This document shows, in pieces, positions 52,440 through 60,548 of a stretch of 62,124 nucleotides of DNA; positions within the stretch are counted from its first letter, which is position 1; every line of letters begins with the position of its first letter. A program made the translations under genes and the position numbers. Location: the IMG/VR virus record IMGVR_UViG_3300046794_000699, positions 1 to 62,124 of that record. One strand, given 5' to 3'. The notes under the pieces are model-generated. The model was not told the origin of the DNA, did no database searches, and saw only the letters and a list, made by a program, of their open reading frames with translations. The DNA is from a virus.

Positions 52440-52506
52440 AACTATTGGTTGATGTTATAGCACAACTGATAGTTGAGTCAATCTATAAGAGAATCAACCA
52501 ATGGTT
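52440..52506. promoter_or_regulatory. OR operators and pR
   Basis: Three related sites: AACTATTGGTT (52440-52450), AACTGATAGTT (52464-52474) and AACCAATGGTT (52496-52506, perfect palindrome spanning the cI start codon). The pR promoter on the minus strand has TTGACT (52476-52481) and TATAAC (52454-52459), 16 bases apart, with the middle operator between them. Confidence 0.7.
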
Positions 52507-53247
52507 ACTAAAAACGAATTACGCGAAAGGTTTGCAGAGCGGCTCAAGCTGGCCTGCGATGAGGCTGGCGTAAGGCTTCATGGGCGAGCGGTTGACATAA
52601 GAGCAGCCCTAAAAAAGCGCGGAGTTAGCGTCACCACTACAGCTATTGGTAAATGGCTTAATGCCGAATCAAGCCCTGAAGGAGATCGGATTGTTGCGCT
52701 TTCTGAGTGGCTAGGAGTCAGAGCTGAATGGCTTGAATACGGACGCGGTGCAATCAAAGACAATGATGCCCATGAAACAAATGAAAATTCGGTAACTACC
52801 TGGGAGGATGAATCTCCAGATGGTCATGAATATGTCGAGCTCCCACTGCTGGATATAAGTTTTTCTGCCGGGCATGGTACGTATGACGTAGTTGAGAAAG
52901 AAGCATCGACTTTTACTTTTCGCCGTTACTTCCTTCGCAAAATGGGGGTACCAGTTCCAGCTGCAAAACTGGTGAGAATTTCCGGTTCAAGCATGGAGCC
53001 TCGTCTACAGGATGGCGACGTCGTAGGGATAAACACTGATGACACCCGTATCCGTGAGGGTAAGACCTATGCTATACGCCACGGAAACCTGCTACGGGTG
53101 AAGATTTTAATTGAACAGCCAGACGGCGGTGTAATCATCAGATCGCTTAACCGCGAAGAATACAAAGATGAACATTTGAGTTACCAGCAGCGTAAAGAAC
53201 AACTAGTGGTTCTTGGCCGCGTATTCTGGTCATCCTCAACCTGGTAA
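52501..53247 (+). CDS. CI-type prophage repressor, S24 self-cleaving
   Basis: A 248-residue LexA-type repressor. The N-terminal helix-turn-helix part is about 5-75. A cleavage site A123-G124 lies in FSAGHG, with catalytic S164 (SGSSMEP) and K201 (LRVKIL). It keeps lysogeny and is cleaved after RecA activation. The ATG lies inside an operator, so bound repressor could block its own expression. Confidence 0.9.
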   Translation: MVTKNELRERFAERLKLACDEAGVRLHGRAVDIRAALKKRGVSVTTTAIGKWLNAESSPEGDRIVALSEWLGVRAEWLEYGRGAIKDNDAHETNENSVTTWEDESPDGHEYVELPLLDISFSAGHGTYDVVEKEASTFTFRRYFLRKMGVPVPAAKLVRISGSSMEPRLQDGDVVGINTDDTRIREGKTYAIRHGNLLRVKILIEQPDGGVIIRSLNREEYKDEHLSYQQRKEQLVVLGRVFWSSSTW

Positions 53248-53264
53248 ACCAACAAAAGTAAACC

Positions 53265-53290
53265 AACCGGCCTGATGGCCGGTTTTTTTT
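53265..53290 (+). terminator. terminator of cI
   Basis: AACCGGCC-tgat-GGCCGGTT followed by T6, directly after cI. Confidence 0.85.
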
Positions 53291-53353
53291 CGTCCAAAAT
53301 CACCTCAAACACCCCCCTTCTCAGATTTTTCAAAAAAATAACACACCAAAAAT

Positions 53354-53425
53354 CAACCAAATAAAAATACATCAACCATAAAATCAACCAATGGTATTGA
53401 CTAAGAATAACCAATGGTTGATTAT
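53354..53425 (+). promoter_or_regulatory. OL operators and pL
   Basis: AACCAATGGTA (53386-53396) and the perfect AACCAATGGTT (53409-53419), plus half-sites ATCAACCA near 53352 and 53371. The promoter TTGACT (53397-53402), 17 bases, GATTAT (53420-53425) brackets the perfect operator. It should drive the plus-strand early operon to the integrase. Confidence 0.75.
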
Positions 53426-53429
53426 TGGC

Positions 53430-53856
53430 TCATCGACAGCAACAACGTCACCCCAAACCACCGGGACGCTCTTTAACAATCAGAACCGCATGACAGGCCA
53501 ACCGCCGCGCCCTGGCAAAACGAAATAGCGCCGGTACGGATACCAGGCAGGTGGGTGAATCGCTTGAGGGCGATAGCTTACGAAGAGGATTACGCAGTGG
53601 GAGGCTGACAGGTCATGCAACCAAGCTTCGAGAGCCTGACTCATTCAACAGGCGACCAACTGGAGGACTGCACCATGTAGTGAATAAACGGGACGACCGT
53701 TCCCCCGGCGACGGAGTGAGGGAAAGGTGGCGATAAGCATCACGCAGTTCAGATTGGCGACCTGTTAACGCATCAATCAGCCTAAAAATGACGAGTGGAT
53801 TTACCCTGCCGCCGAGAGCATCCGGCGGACAGGCATAAAACTACTGAGGATCAGCG
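53430..53856 (+). other. long untranslated leader of early operon
   Basis: About 430 bases between pL and the first clear gene. A GTG-started frame (53551-53736) and a 21-codon frame from 53616 exist but are not convincing. GGGACGACCGTTCCC near 53690 forms a hairpin. An antitermination (nut or put-like) element would be expected here, but I cannot name one. Confidence 0.4.
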
Positions 53857-54015
53857 ATGAACACTACTCAAGATATGGGCAACAACGAATCAGTAAAAAC
53901 CGGCGTTATCCCAAACGGCAACGGCACGTTTACAGCGATGACATTCACCAAGAGTCGCGATTTCAAAACCGCAGTTGGCGCACAGCGCTGGCTTGCACGC
54001 CAGATGGCCGACTAA
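53857..54015 (+). CDS. DUF1391 small protein
   Basis: A 52-residue protein with NNESVKTGVIPNGNGTFTAM and SRDFKTAVGAQRWLARQM, matching DUF1391 proteins of lambdoid early operons. GAGGATC precedes the ATG. Function unknown. Confidence 0.75.
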   Translation: MNTTQDMGNNESVKTGVIPNGNGTFTAMTFTKSRDFKTAVGAQRWLARQMAD

Positions 54016-54032
54016 CAGCAGAGGGTTACACG

Positions 54033-54212
54033 ATGGCACTTTCATTCACAGTTTTAGCTGGCAAGCCAGATAGCGACGACAGCGGTTATTGCGAGAACAT
54101 CAAGTTCTGCGATGACGCTGAAAGTTACGAAGCGGCGCAGAAAATCATCTCGGATAACAAGCTGTACACGTATCCGATTTGCCGTATCGAAGTAACCGGG
54201 TTCACCAGTTAA
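54033..54212 (+). CDS. small phage protein
   Basis: A 59-residue protein (ALSFTVLAGKPDSDDSGYCENI, then DAESYEAAQKIIS). It lies 17 bases after the DUF1391 gene with GAGGG upstream. Not recognised beyond a resemblance to small early proteins of lambdoid phages. Confidence 0.55.
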   Translation: MALSFTVLAGKPDSDDSGYCENIKFCDDAESYEAAQKIISDNKLYTYPICRIEVTGFTS

Positions 54213-54248
54213 CACCCACCGCGCCCTACGGGGCGTACTGAGGCAATC

Positions 54249-54335
54249 ATGACATTCAATCAAATCGTTTGGCTGGGCGTGGTTGTCATCTGCGTCGCGT
54301 TCTGGTCAGTCCTGGGTATCTATTTCGCCGGGTAA
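54249..54335 (+). CDS. 28-residue membrane peptide
   Basis: MTFNQIVWLGVVVICVAF and so on: a single membrane helix with a short polar start. The ATG is 36 bases after the preceding stop, in the same direction. Small peptides of this kind are common in early operons. Confidence 0.5.
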   Translation: MTFNQIVWLGVVVICVAFWSVLGIYFAG

Positions 54336-54353
54336 TACCGGCACCTCACTTAT

Positions 54354-54592
54354 CTGGTGGCGCATCGTTCCGGTTCTAATTTTAACCCACACAGTATAAA
54401 TCCCCGGTTCGGTGCGCCACCAGGTGCGTGAGAAATCACAAGCCTGCTCAGTACCACTTCCCTTGCCATCCTTTGCCCCGCTAGCCGGGGCTCTTTTTTA
54501 CATCAATAAAGGCCACTGCCCTGCTCCAGAGTGCTGGAACCGTAGGGAAACCGAGCGCGTGCATCAACTCAGGCAGTGCCTTTATCCATGTA
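54354..54592 (+). ncRNA. structured non-coding region with terminator
   Basis: Three hairpins follow each other. CTGGTGGCGCA (54354) pairs with TGCGCCACCAG (54413), 11 perfect pairs over a 48-base loop. Next comes a terminator at 54475-54499. Then TAAAGGCCACTGCC (54507) pairs with GGCAGTGCCTTTA (54572), one bulge. No credible gene lies here. It could be a phage small RNA ending at the terminator, or an RNA switch within the early operon. Confidence 0.45.
54475..54499 (+). terminator. intrinsic terminator in early operon
   Basis: GCCCCG-ctagc-CGGGGC followed by TCTTTTTT. Genes continue downstream in the same direction, so antitermination or a new promoter is needed. Confidence 0.75.
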
Positions 54593-54614
54593 ATTTTCAT
54601 TGAGAGGACATGTT

Positions 54615-54827
54615 ATGCAAACCATCACAAAATGCTGTGAGCACTGCGGTAAGACGCGCGACGTTGAGAAAAAGGGAGTAAGCATTCAGCGCTACAAAGA
54701 TGGCAGATATAAGCCCGTTAGAATCCTCGTCTGCGCCGACACATGCGCCAGCTACTACATCATTCGCAGCGAAATAAAAACATTGCGTCGCCGCCTGCAC
54801 ACAATGCAGCGGAGGCCAGTATGGTAA
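54615..54827 (+). CDS. small zinc-binding-like protein
   Basis: From ATG 54615 (GAGAGG upstream) the product is 70 residues. CCEHCGKT and CADTC give four cysteines in zinc-ribbon spacing. It starts a run of overlapping small early genes. Confidence 0.55.
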   Translation: MQTITKCCEHCGKTRDVEKKGVSIQRYKDGRYKPVRILVCADTCASYYIIRSEIKTLRRRLHTMQRRPVW

Positions 54828-54964
54828 CTCTCAACGCTCGCATCCAGCATAAGTATGACCTCACCGGGGGCGATTTCGCCCCTAAGCGCCATCACGGCAA
54901 ACACCTCTTCTATCTGCTTATTTTTACCCTGTGCCTGCTCACTGCTGGCGCTGTCTGGAGTTAA
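54821..54964 (+). CDS. small membrane protein
   Basis: A 47-residue protein whose ATG lies within the end of the previous gene. It has a basic start (KRHHGKH) followed by one membrane helix (LFYLLIFTLCLLTAGAVW). Unknown. Confidence 0.5.
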   Translation: MVTLNARIQHKYDLTGGDFAPKRHHGKHLFYLLIFTLCLLTAGAVWS

Positions 54965-54966
54965 TC

Positions 54967-55203
54967 ATGGAAAAGAAACCTCTCCCGCCGAGCCTCTGCG
55001 AACCCCGTTACCACATTGGCACCGTTGTTAATTACTCCGATCACCGGGGTAAGGATGTACAGGGCCAGATAGTCAGCGCCTGCGCACGTTGGACTGGGTT
55101 TAAAGACGGTTCGGCGCATGTCCTGACTTATGGCATTACCCACCCTTCTGGCGGCCGCCTGCAGCACCACAGCGAAAGCACAATCCACGGAGAGGTTGAA
55201 TAG
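54967..55203 (+). CDS. small hypothetical protein
   Basis: A 78-residue protein from ATG 54967 (MEKKPLPPSLCEPRYHIG...). It is beta-rich around VVNYSDHRGKDVQGQIVSA. It begins three bases after the preceding stop and ends just before the ParB-like gene. Not recognised. Confidence 0.5.
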   Translation: MEKKPLPPSLCEPRYHIGTVVNYSDHRGKDVQGQIVSACARWTGFKDGSAHVLTYGITHPSGGRLQHHSESTIHGEVE

Positions 55204-55205
55204 CG

Positions 55206-56051
55206 ATGGCTAACTCATTTAATAAAATGATTGATGAAAAAATCATTAAGCGCGGCAAAACAAGCATGCTCATCCGGCTTGACGATATTCATATTAAACC
55301 GGACTTTAATCGACGTGTTGATAGTGAGCGTTATCGTGAGGCCAATGAGAGACTCTATCAGTACAGACTGAAAGGCGGAAAGGTTCCCAATCTTGAAGTC
55401 ATACCGCGTGATGAAGGTGGTGTCTGGATAGTTGAGGGGCATCGCAGAAACCTGATTGATCACCGGCTACGCGATGAAGCAGGTAAGCCCGTTGAGTGGA
55501 TTAAGATTGAACCATTCGAAGGGAATGATGTTGACCGCATTGCTCGTATTAAAACCAGTAACAATCAATTGCCATTAACTGATTATGAAGAAGCTTTGCT
55601 GGTTAAGGATTTACAGAACCTGAATTTATCGGCAGATAAAACTGCCGAAGCCTTACACATACCTCGCTACAAAGTAGATAACGCCCTGGTACTGCTATCC
55701 GCCAATCATGACGTCCATCAGTTAGTGGAAGATGGAATGGTTGACGTTCCCCTTGCAGTAGAGCGCATCAAAAAACACGGTGAAAAAGCCGGTGACGTCC
55801 TGAGGAAAGACGCTGACAAAGCCAGGGAGAAAGGCAAGAACAAAGCAACCAAATCAACCGCCATTCCGCAATTCAGTGCCACCCGCGCACGCAGGCTCTG
55901 CGAACTACTCTACGACGCAGCCAACATGACCAGAGAAGAAGGTGACGTTCTGCTGCTCTCACCGGGAACCAGAGAGGAAATAAACAAAATCCTCAACGAG
56001 TACCGGCAACAGAACCCAGCCCAGGAGGCCATCGATGATCAAGCGATTTAA
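55206..56051 (+). CDS. ParB-like nuclease-domain protein
   Basis: A 281-residue protein with a ParB/Spo0J N-terminal domain (about 22-110, VWIVEGHRRNLIDHRL) and a helix-turn-helix after it (LSADKTAEALHIPRYKV). The C terminus is helical. Such proteins occur in lambdoid early operons without ParA and may bind phage DNA. It overlaps the next gene by 17 bases. Confidence 0.75.
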   Translation: MANSFNKMIDEKIIKRGKTSMLIRLDDIHIKPDFNRRVDSERYREANERLYQYRLKGGKVPNLEVIPRDEGGVWIVEGHRRNLIDHRLRDEAGKPVEWIKIEPFEGNDVDRIARIKTSNNQLPLTDYEEALLVKDLQNLNLSADKTAEALHIPRYKVDNALVLLSANHDVHQLVEDGMVDVPLAVERIKKHGEKAGDVLRKDADKAREKGKNKATKSTAIPQFSATRARRLCELLYDAANMTREEGDVLLLSPGTREEINKILNEYRQQNPAQEAIDDQAI

Positions 56052-56616
56052 CCCTGACTTTTCGCTGAGCATTTCCCATGAACTCGCTTACATGCGTGAA
56101 ACCCCGGAGGGCGGCTACGTGGCACACGGCGACTATGCAACGTTGTTTTCTGAGCTGGAATTGGTGAAGGCTGATCGCGATGCGCAGCAGAAACGAGCCG
56201 ATGCGCTGGCTGTGGAGGGTGCATTGATGCGTGAAGCGATTGAATTCGCTACCGCGCCAGATATGTGGATTGAGCAACAGGACGGAATGCTCGATTACCG
56301 CTACTCAGAATGGTACGTCGATGTGCTCAACGCCGCTATCGAAACCCCAGCCACCTCAGCCGCCCTTGCAGCTATCGAAGCGCGATTCTGCGGACTCCTG
56401 GACACTTACGGAAAAGTGGAGCCAGAGCGATTCAACCCTGAATTTGCAGACCTCTACGCAAAAATCGTCAATCGTATTTTCAGCTCGGTGATGGATAACC
56501 CGTCTGTAACTGACCTTGAGTCATTGACTGATTGGCTGGAAAGCAGCACCGAAAATGCACGCGCTTACGCAGATATGTCCATCAAGTTTCACGCCGAGCT
56601 GCGGGAGGCCAAATGA
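56035..56616 (+). CDS. Ea22-like early protein
   Basis: A 193-residue helical protein (MRETPEGGYVAHGDYATLFSELELVKADRDAQQKRADALA...), resembling the modular Ead/Ea22 proteins of lambdoid early regions. Role in phage growth unknown. It overlaps both neighbours. Confidence 0.6.
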   Translation: MIKRFNPDFSLSISHELAYMRETPEGGYVAHGDYATLFSELELVKADRDAQQKRADALAVEGALMREAIEFATAPDMWIEQQDGMLDYRYSEWYVDVLNAAIETPATSAALAAIEARFCGLLDTYGKVEPERFNPEFADLYAKIVNRIFSSVMDNPSVTDLESLTDWLESSTENARAYADMSIKFHAELREAK

Positions 56617-56807
56617 AAGAGCTCAACTTTGACCCAACCGATCCGGACAAAATGAAACTCCCTTCGGGCAAGACGTGCGGAGACTGTGCGCACATTCGCC
56701 GATGCAAGGCAATTTTCGGTCACGTTGAAACTGACACCTATTGCGACTGGTCGCCTTCACGCGCGGTGTTCATGGGCAAGGTGGAGGTGCGTGATGCCAG
56801 CAAATGA
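56613..56807 (+). CDS. small cysteine-containing protein
   Basis: A 64-residue protein starting in the previous stop (ATGA). CGDCAHIRRC and YCDWSPSR supply four cysteines for a zinc site. Its end overlaps the methylase start by 14 bases. A known small phage type without assigned function. Confidence 0.6.
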   Translation: MKELNFDPTDPDKMKLPSGKTCGDCAHIRRCKAIFGHVETDTYCDWSPSRAVFMGKVEVRDASK

Positions 56808-57621
56808 ACTGAAGCACCCGGCAATCCGTTATCACGGTGCAAAATTCCGCCTGGCCCCGTGGATCATTCCGCAGATGCCTGAGCACGTTTGTTACGTTGA
56901 GCCGTTTGGCGGTGCCGCCGGAGTGCTACTGCAAAAACCACGCAGCTATGCAGAGGTATATAACGACCTCGACGAGGAGGTGGTGAACCTGTTCCGCGTG
57001 TTGCGTGATCCTGAGCTGAATCAGCGCCTCCAGGACGCCTGCGTACTGACTCCATATTCCCGCGATGAATTCTGTTCTGCGCGTGAGCATATCGATGAGC
57101 CTGTCGAACGCGCCCGCCGCATGGTAGTGAGAGCCTGCATGGGATTTGGTTCCGCCGCTTCGATCGGGGGTACGTCTGGGTTCAGAAGTGATAGCAAGCG
57201 CAAATACGCCACAGCCTCTCATTTGTGGGAGCGTTACCCGGCGAATTTATCCGCCGTATGCCAGCGCCTGCAGGGAGTCATCATCGAGAACAAGGATGCT
57301 ATCGCAGTGATGCGCGCGCACGACGCGGAGGCGACCTTGCATTACATCGACCCGCCATATGTGCCGGAAACCCGCGTGCAAGGTAACCGCTATTACAACC
57401 ATGAAATGACGCTGGAAGGACATGAGCAACTGCTCGCTGTGGCCAGTAACTTGACCGGCATGGTGATGATTAGTGGTTACGAAAGCGATCTTTATAACGA
57501 CCTGCTATCTGGCTGGAGGAAAGAGACTAAAGGATCTCGCATTAGCGCCGGTCGCGGCACGAAGGTTAGGCAAGAGTGTCTCTGGTTCAGTCCGAGCTGT
57601 GAGGGTGTTAATCATGGATAA
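56794..57621 (+). CDS. DNA adenine methylase, D12 class
   Basis: From ATG 56794 the product is 275 residues. The AdoMet motif EPFGGAAG is at 36-43, the catalytic DPPY at 186-189, and AIRYHGAKFRLAPWI at the start is typical of Dam-like enzymes. It may shield phage DNA from restriction or alter host regulation; the target sequence cannot be told. Confidence 0.85.
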   Translation: MPANELKHPAIRYHGAKFRLAPWIIPQMPEHVCYVEPFGGAAGVLLQKPRSYAEVYNDLDEEVVNLFRVLRDPELNQRLQDACVLTPYSRDEFCSAREHIDEPVERARRMVVRACMGFGSAASIGGTSGFRSDSKRKYATASHLWERYPANLSAVCQRLQGVIIENKDAIAVMRAHDAEATLHYIDPPYVPETRVQGNRYYNHEMTLEGHEQLLAVASNLTGMVMISGYESDLYNDLLSGWRKETKGSRISAGRGTKVRQECLWFSPSCEGVNHG

Positions 57622-57754
57622 GTTCAAACTACGCCTGGTGCGTGGTATCGCGATGACAACAGAGTGCGACATGTGGCAATGCGAGAAGCATTACCGCTTT
57701 CGCTCTGGCAAGTATTACGGGCGGGTCAGATATGCGGAGGCCCAGCATGGCTAA
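57614..57754 (+). CDS. small hypothetical protein
   Basis: A 46-residue basic protein (MDKFKLRLVRGIAMTTECDMW...), ATG 57614, overlapping the methylase end by eight bases. Not recognised. Confidence 0.45.
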   Translation: MDKFKLRLVRGIAMTTECDMWQCEKHYRFRSGKYYGRVRYAEAQHG

Positions 57755-57938
57755 GCGTAAGAGCAACAGAGTGGCCCCACACGTCGATCCAAATTGGCCC
57801 AAGTGCCACTTCAAAACGATGACGCTACACGAATCTGATTCCGATATGAGCGGCAATAGTGACGGTTTTCAGTGCGACCACTGCGGCCATGAAATTGGAT
57901 TTATTGAATGGCTTGAAGCCCAGGAGAAAGCATTGTGA
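57747..57938 (+). CDS. small zinc-finger-like protein
   Basis: A 63-residue protein with FQCDHCGHEIGFIEWL near the end. The lone CxxC plus upstream C and H residues could bind zinc. It overlaps both neighbours by a few bases. Confidence 0.5.
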   Translation: MAKRKSNRVAPHVDPNWPKCHFKTMTLHESDSDMSGNSDGFQCDHCGHEIGFIEWLEAQEKAL

Positions 57939-58138
57939 AAACTCTGAACATTTCATGGCTTGGCGCATGCCCTAAATGCGACAACGAAACGCACAAGGTT
58001 GAGACGGAGAAAGGCTGCGGCTTCCGTCTGTATGAGGGCGACAAAATCACCTGCAGCAAGTGCAGCAACACTGGCAGCGTGGAAGTTGAAGAACATGCCT
58101 ACGCCGTATGGGATGAGGTGCCAGCAGATGGACAATAA
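57935..58138 (+). CDS. zinc-ribbon-like small protein
   Basis: A 67-residue protein with a GTG start inside the preceding stop. CPKCDNETHKV and CSKCSNTG form a two-knuckle zinc ribbon of the Lar-like type common in lambdoid early operons. Function unknown. Confidence 0.6.
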   Translation: MKTLNISWLGACPKCDNETHKVETEKGCGFRLYEGDKITCSKCSNTGSVEVEEHAYAVWDEVPADGQ

Positions 58139-58616
58139 GCTGAGCGAACTGAGCAAGCCATCGGCGTATAAATTCGACCACGGCGTTATGGGGCCGGGTG
58201 ATTTTAAATATGGCACGCCGCAAATGCACTCCACGGCGAAAGATGAAAATGCCAGCCCCCTCTACTCGCAAGAGTACGTATCCGCCCTGGATAAGGTGGC
58301 TCAATTTTGGATTGGAGAGTCTGCCGGATGGAAACAGCGCGCCGAGGCAGCAGATCAGCGCATCGCCGAGCTGGAAGCCATCGCTACCGAGTACGCCGGT
58401 AAATTCCAGAAGGCGCAGGATGCAGCCAAACACCTGGTCATCATGAATGACAGTGCTCAGGCGGAAATCGCACACCTGAAAACGTTGCTGGCTACGCCGG
58501 TGCGGTTGCCCGAAGGTCTGGCGCAAAAAATCAAAGTGACTGGTTACTATGAGGCGCTAAACGAGATGATGGATTGCGTTCGCGCCGCTGGCTTCAAGTG
58601 CGTGGGGGATGAGTAG
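58128..58616 (+). CDS. Ead-like early protein
   Basis: A 162-residue protein with a helical middle (KQRAEAADQRIAELEAIATEYAG) and a C-terminal YYEALNEMMDCVRAAG, the modular type seen in Ead/Ea22-like proteins. It overlaps the zinc-ribbon gene by eleven bases. Confidence 0.55.
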   Translation: MDNKLSELSKPSAYKFDHGVMGPGDFKYGTPQMHSTAKDENASPLYSQEYVSALDKVAQFWIGESAGWKQRAEAADQRIAELEAIATEYAGKFQKAQDAAKHLVIMNDSAQAEIAHLKTLLATPVRLPEGLAQKIKVTGYYEALNEMMDCVRAAGFKCVGDE

Positions 58617-58835
58617 ATGGCAATCCCTAAAAACGAAACCGGGCTGGATAAGTGCCCGAAATGTGGCGGTGAAAACGGTTTTCACACGAAAGAAATAGTG
58701 GATTTTAATCAGTTTTATGATTGGTCAGGACATGTATCGGAAGGTGCCCATAACCGTAGCATTCGTGGCGGTGAGGCATTTTACTGCTGTGATTGCGGGA
58801 AAAATATTACGAAACACGTTAAGGGGGGTGCATGA
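58617..58835 (+). CDS. zinc-ribbon small protein
   Basis: A 72-residue protein with CPKCGGENGFH and FYCCDCGKNI, a clear zinc ribbon. It begins right after the previous stop and overlaps the next gene by four bases. Confidence 0.6.
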   Translation: MAIPKNETGLDKCPKCGGENGFHTKEIVDFNQFYDWSGHVSEGAHNRSIRGGEAFYCCDCGKNITKHVKGGA

Positions 58836-59236
58836 CACAGACACTAACGACTGAGCGCCTGCGCGAAATCGCAGAGGATGGATTCTTAGAACACGGCGAC
58901 GCCAAAGCAATAGCCGCAGAACTCATGGCTAACCGGGAGGCGCAGCCGGTGGCATTCGATGCGCTTGCAGATGCAGTAAAGGAAGTTACTGGCGGCATTA
59001 GGATGGAGTTCACCCCTGGAACGTATAAGGGTCATCAGCCGGTGCCTTTCATGAACTTCACGTCATTGTCGCGCATCGTTGAAATGTTTCGTACCGCCCC
59101 GCTAGTGCCTGAAGAAGTCTACTATGACGATTGCCCAGACTTATATCCGAGCCAGCCGGATGCATGGGCTAGTGGCTGGAACGCCTGCCGCGCCGCAATG
59201 CTGGCAGCAGCACCGGAGGGCGGCAATGGTGCATAA
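58832..59236 (+). CDS. early protein, unknown
   Basis: A 134-residue protein (LTTERLREIAEDGFLEHGDAKAIAAELMANRE at the start, ASGWNACRAAMLA at the end). These segments recur in modular lambdoid early proteins. It overlaps the DUF4406 gene by eleven bases. Confidence 0.55.
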   Translation: MTQTLTTERLREIAEDGFLEHGDAKAIAAELMANREAQPVAFDALADAVKEVTGGIRMEFTPGTYKGHQPVPFMNFTSLSRIVEMFRTAPLVPEEVYYDDCPDLYPSQPDAWASGWNACRAAMLAAAPEGGNGA

Positions 59237-59540
59237 AGTGTATATCGCTGGGCCGATGACTGGCCTTCCAGAATTTAATCGCCCTGCCTTCTTCAGCATG
59301 GCCGAGCATGTCAAATGCACTGGTGCAGTGCCACTTAATCCAGCAACCCTTCCCGATGGACTCACTCAACCAGAATACATGGATATTTGCATAGCAATGA
59401 TGAGGTGTGCCACCAAAGTTATTTTTCTCAATGGCTGGCAGCACTCTCTTGGTGCTCGGGCTGAAATGGCACTGGCAGAGAAGCTGGGTTTGGTTATAGA
59501 ACACCAAGGGGAAACACATGATCCTGACACCCGACGATAA
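59226..59540 (+). CDS. DUF4406 protein (deoxyribosyltransferase-like)
   Basis: A 104-residue protein with VYIAGPMTGLPEFNRPAFF, PLNPATLPDGL and AEMALAEKLGL, the DUF4406 pattern, related to nucleoside 2-deoxyribosyltransferases. It may act on nucleotides during phage growth or make DNA modification precursors. Confidence 0.75.
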   Translation: MVHKVYIAGPMTGLPEFNRPAFFSMAEHVKCTGAVPLNPATLPDGLTQPEYMDICIAMMRCATKVIFLNGWQHSLGARAEMALAEKLGLVIEHQGETHDPDTRR

Positions 59541-59736
59541 CGAAATCCTCGAACGGCTCAGCGCTACCGGCTCTACCCCTGATTCAGTTGCAAACCTCCT
59601 CCGCTGCGCCGGTTTCAAAGGTATGACTGGTATAGCCATTCGCAGACGATTGCAGAAACTGGAAAAAGAAAAGGCTGTTGAGCGCGTTCGCCGCCCAGAC
59701 ATCAAGAAAACTTGCTGGGCCCCAGCTATCAAATAA
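59518..59736 (+). CDS. small HTH-like protein
   Basis: A 72-residue protein (DDNEILERLSATGSTPDSVANLLR, IAIRRRLQKLEKEKAVERV) that looks like a winged helix. It overlaps the DUF4406 end by 23 bases. Possible regulator. Confidence 0.55.
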   Translation: MILTPDDNEILERLSATGSTPDSVANLLRCAGFKGMTGIAIRRRLQKLEKEKAVERVRRPDIKKTCWAPAIK

Positions 59737-59757
59737 TCACTTCCCCACCGGTAAAAA

Positions 59758-59967
59758 ATGAAACCTCGAATTCCGCAACGAATCAGCATCAAAGCTGAGG
59801 GGGTTCTATGCGCCTTCATGGAGGGCAAAAGGACACCCGCCCGAACCTATCAGCATAAGCACTTAACGTTGCCAGTGTCCCGCTGCTGGCGTCTGCTTTC
59901 AAAAGATAACGGTCACTCATGGGAAGTGATGAGCCATGAGCGCTATAACACCCAAATAAGGATCTGA
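59758..59967 (+). CDS. small basic hypothetical protein
   Basis: A 69-residue basic protein (KPRIPQRISIKAEGVLCAFM..., TLPVSRCWRLLS). Spacing and direction fit the early operon. It may belong to small phage HTH proteins; not recognised. Confidence 0.45.
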   Translation: MKPRIPQRISIKAEGVLCAFMEGKRTPARTYQHKHLTLPVSRCWRLLSKDNGHSWEVMSHERYNTQIRI

Positions 59968-59969
59968 AT

Positions 59970-60350
59970 ATGACCAACTGCGAGTTACTAAAACACCTGG
60001 TTAAAGACGGTGGTAGTTATACCTGCAGCGAACTTCGCACACATCTTAACGCGGTGTTCCCTGGAGAAAATATTGATGTGAACCGCACCCGCACGTTACG
60101 CGCCGCAATGGTTAACTCATGCTTTGTTAAATGCGAATGGGCTCATGTTGGGAAAGGGGAAAAGTCAATCAAAGTGGTCAGTGTCGATCCGCGATTTGGT
60201 GACTACGCAAGAGCAAAACCAAAGGGTGTTCAGCAGAAAATCACTGATAGCTATCTACGCAGCGAACCGCCCGAAGTTGTCCGTCATATTCTTCTCGTCC
60301 AGCAATTCAACAAGCTACTCGCACCAGTAACCCACCAGCGCGCCTACTAA
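59970..60350 (+). CDS. hypothetical early protein
   Basis: A 126-residue protein (NCELLKHLVKDGGSYTCSELRTHL, NRTRTLRAAMVNSCFVKCEW) with a winged-helix-like pattern. It starts two bases after the preceding stop. Unknown. Confidence 0.5.
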   Translation: MTNCELLKHLVKDGGSYTCSELRTHLNAVFPGENIDVNRTRTLRAAMVNSCFVKCEWAHVGKGEKSIKVVSVDPRFGDYARAKPKGVQQKITDSYLRSEPPEVVRHILLVQQFNKLLAPVTHQRAY

Positions 60351-60365
60351 CACCGGAGCATCATC

Positions 60366-60548
60366 ATGACATTTGGATATAAAAACTTAGCGCACCAGGC
60401 CGCTGAGGCAGAACGCCGTGCCCATTATTCCGACGCGGCCAGTATTTGGCTTAAAGCATTCGAAGTGGCTCGGGCGGTCGATGTGGTGTGGGTACAAATC
60501 CGCATCGATTTTTGTGTCAACGCCGCATCGCGCAACTGGGGTAGATAA
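60366..60548 (+). CDS. ANR family regulator-like protein
   Basis: A 60-residue protein with HQAAEAERRAHYSDAASIWLKAFEVAR and WVQIRIDFC, the ANR pattern of small proteins that bind AraC-type activators. Its TAA stop touches the next ATG. Confidence 0.7.
   Translation: MTFGYKNLAHQAAEAERRAHYSDAASIWLKAFEVARAVDVVWVQIRIDFCVNAASRNWGR

Noticed and set aside
53551-53736. GTG-started 61-residue gene in the early leader
   Set aside because: No convincing ribosome binding site or recognisable family; it overlaps hairpin-forming sequence. Left as part of the leader.
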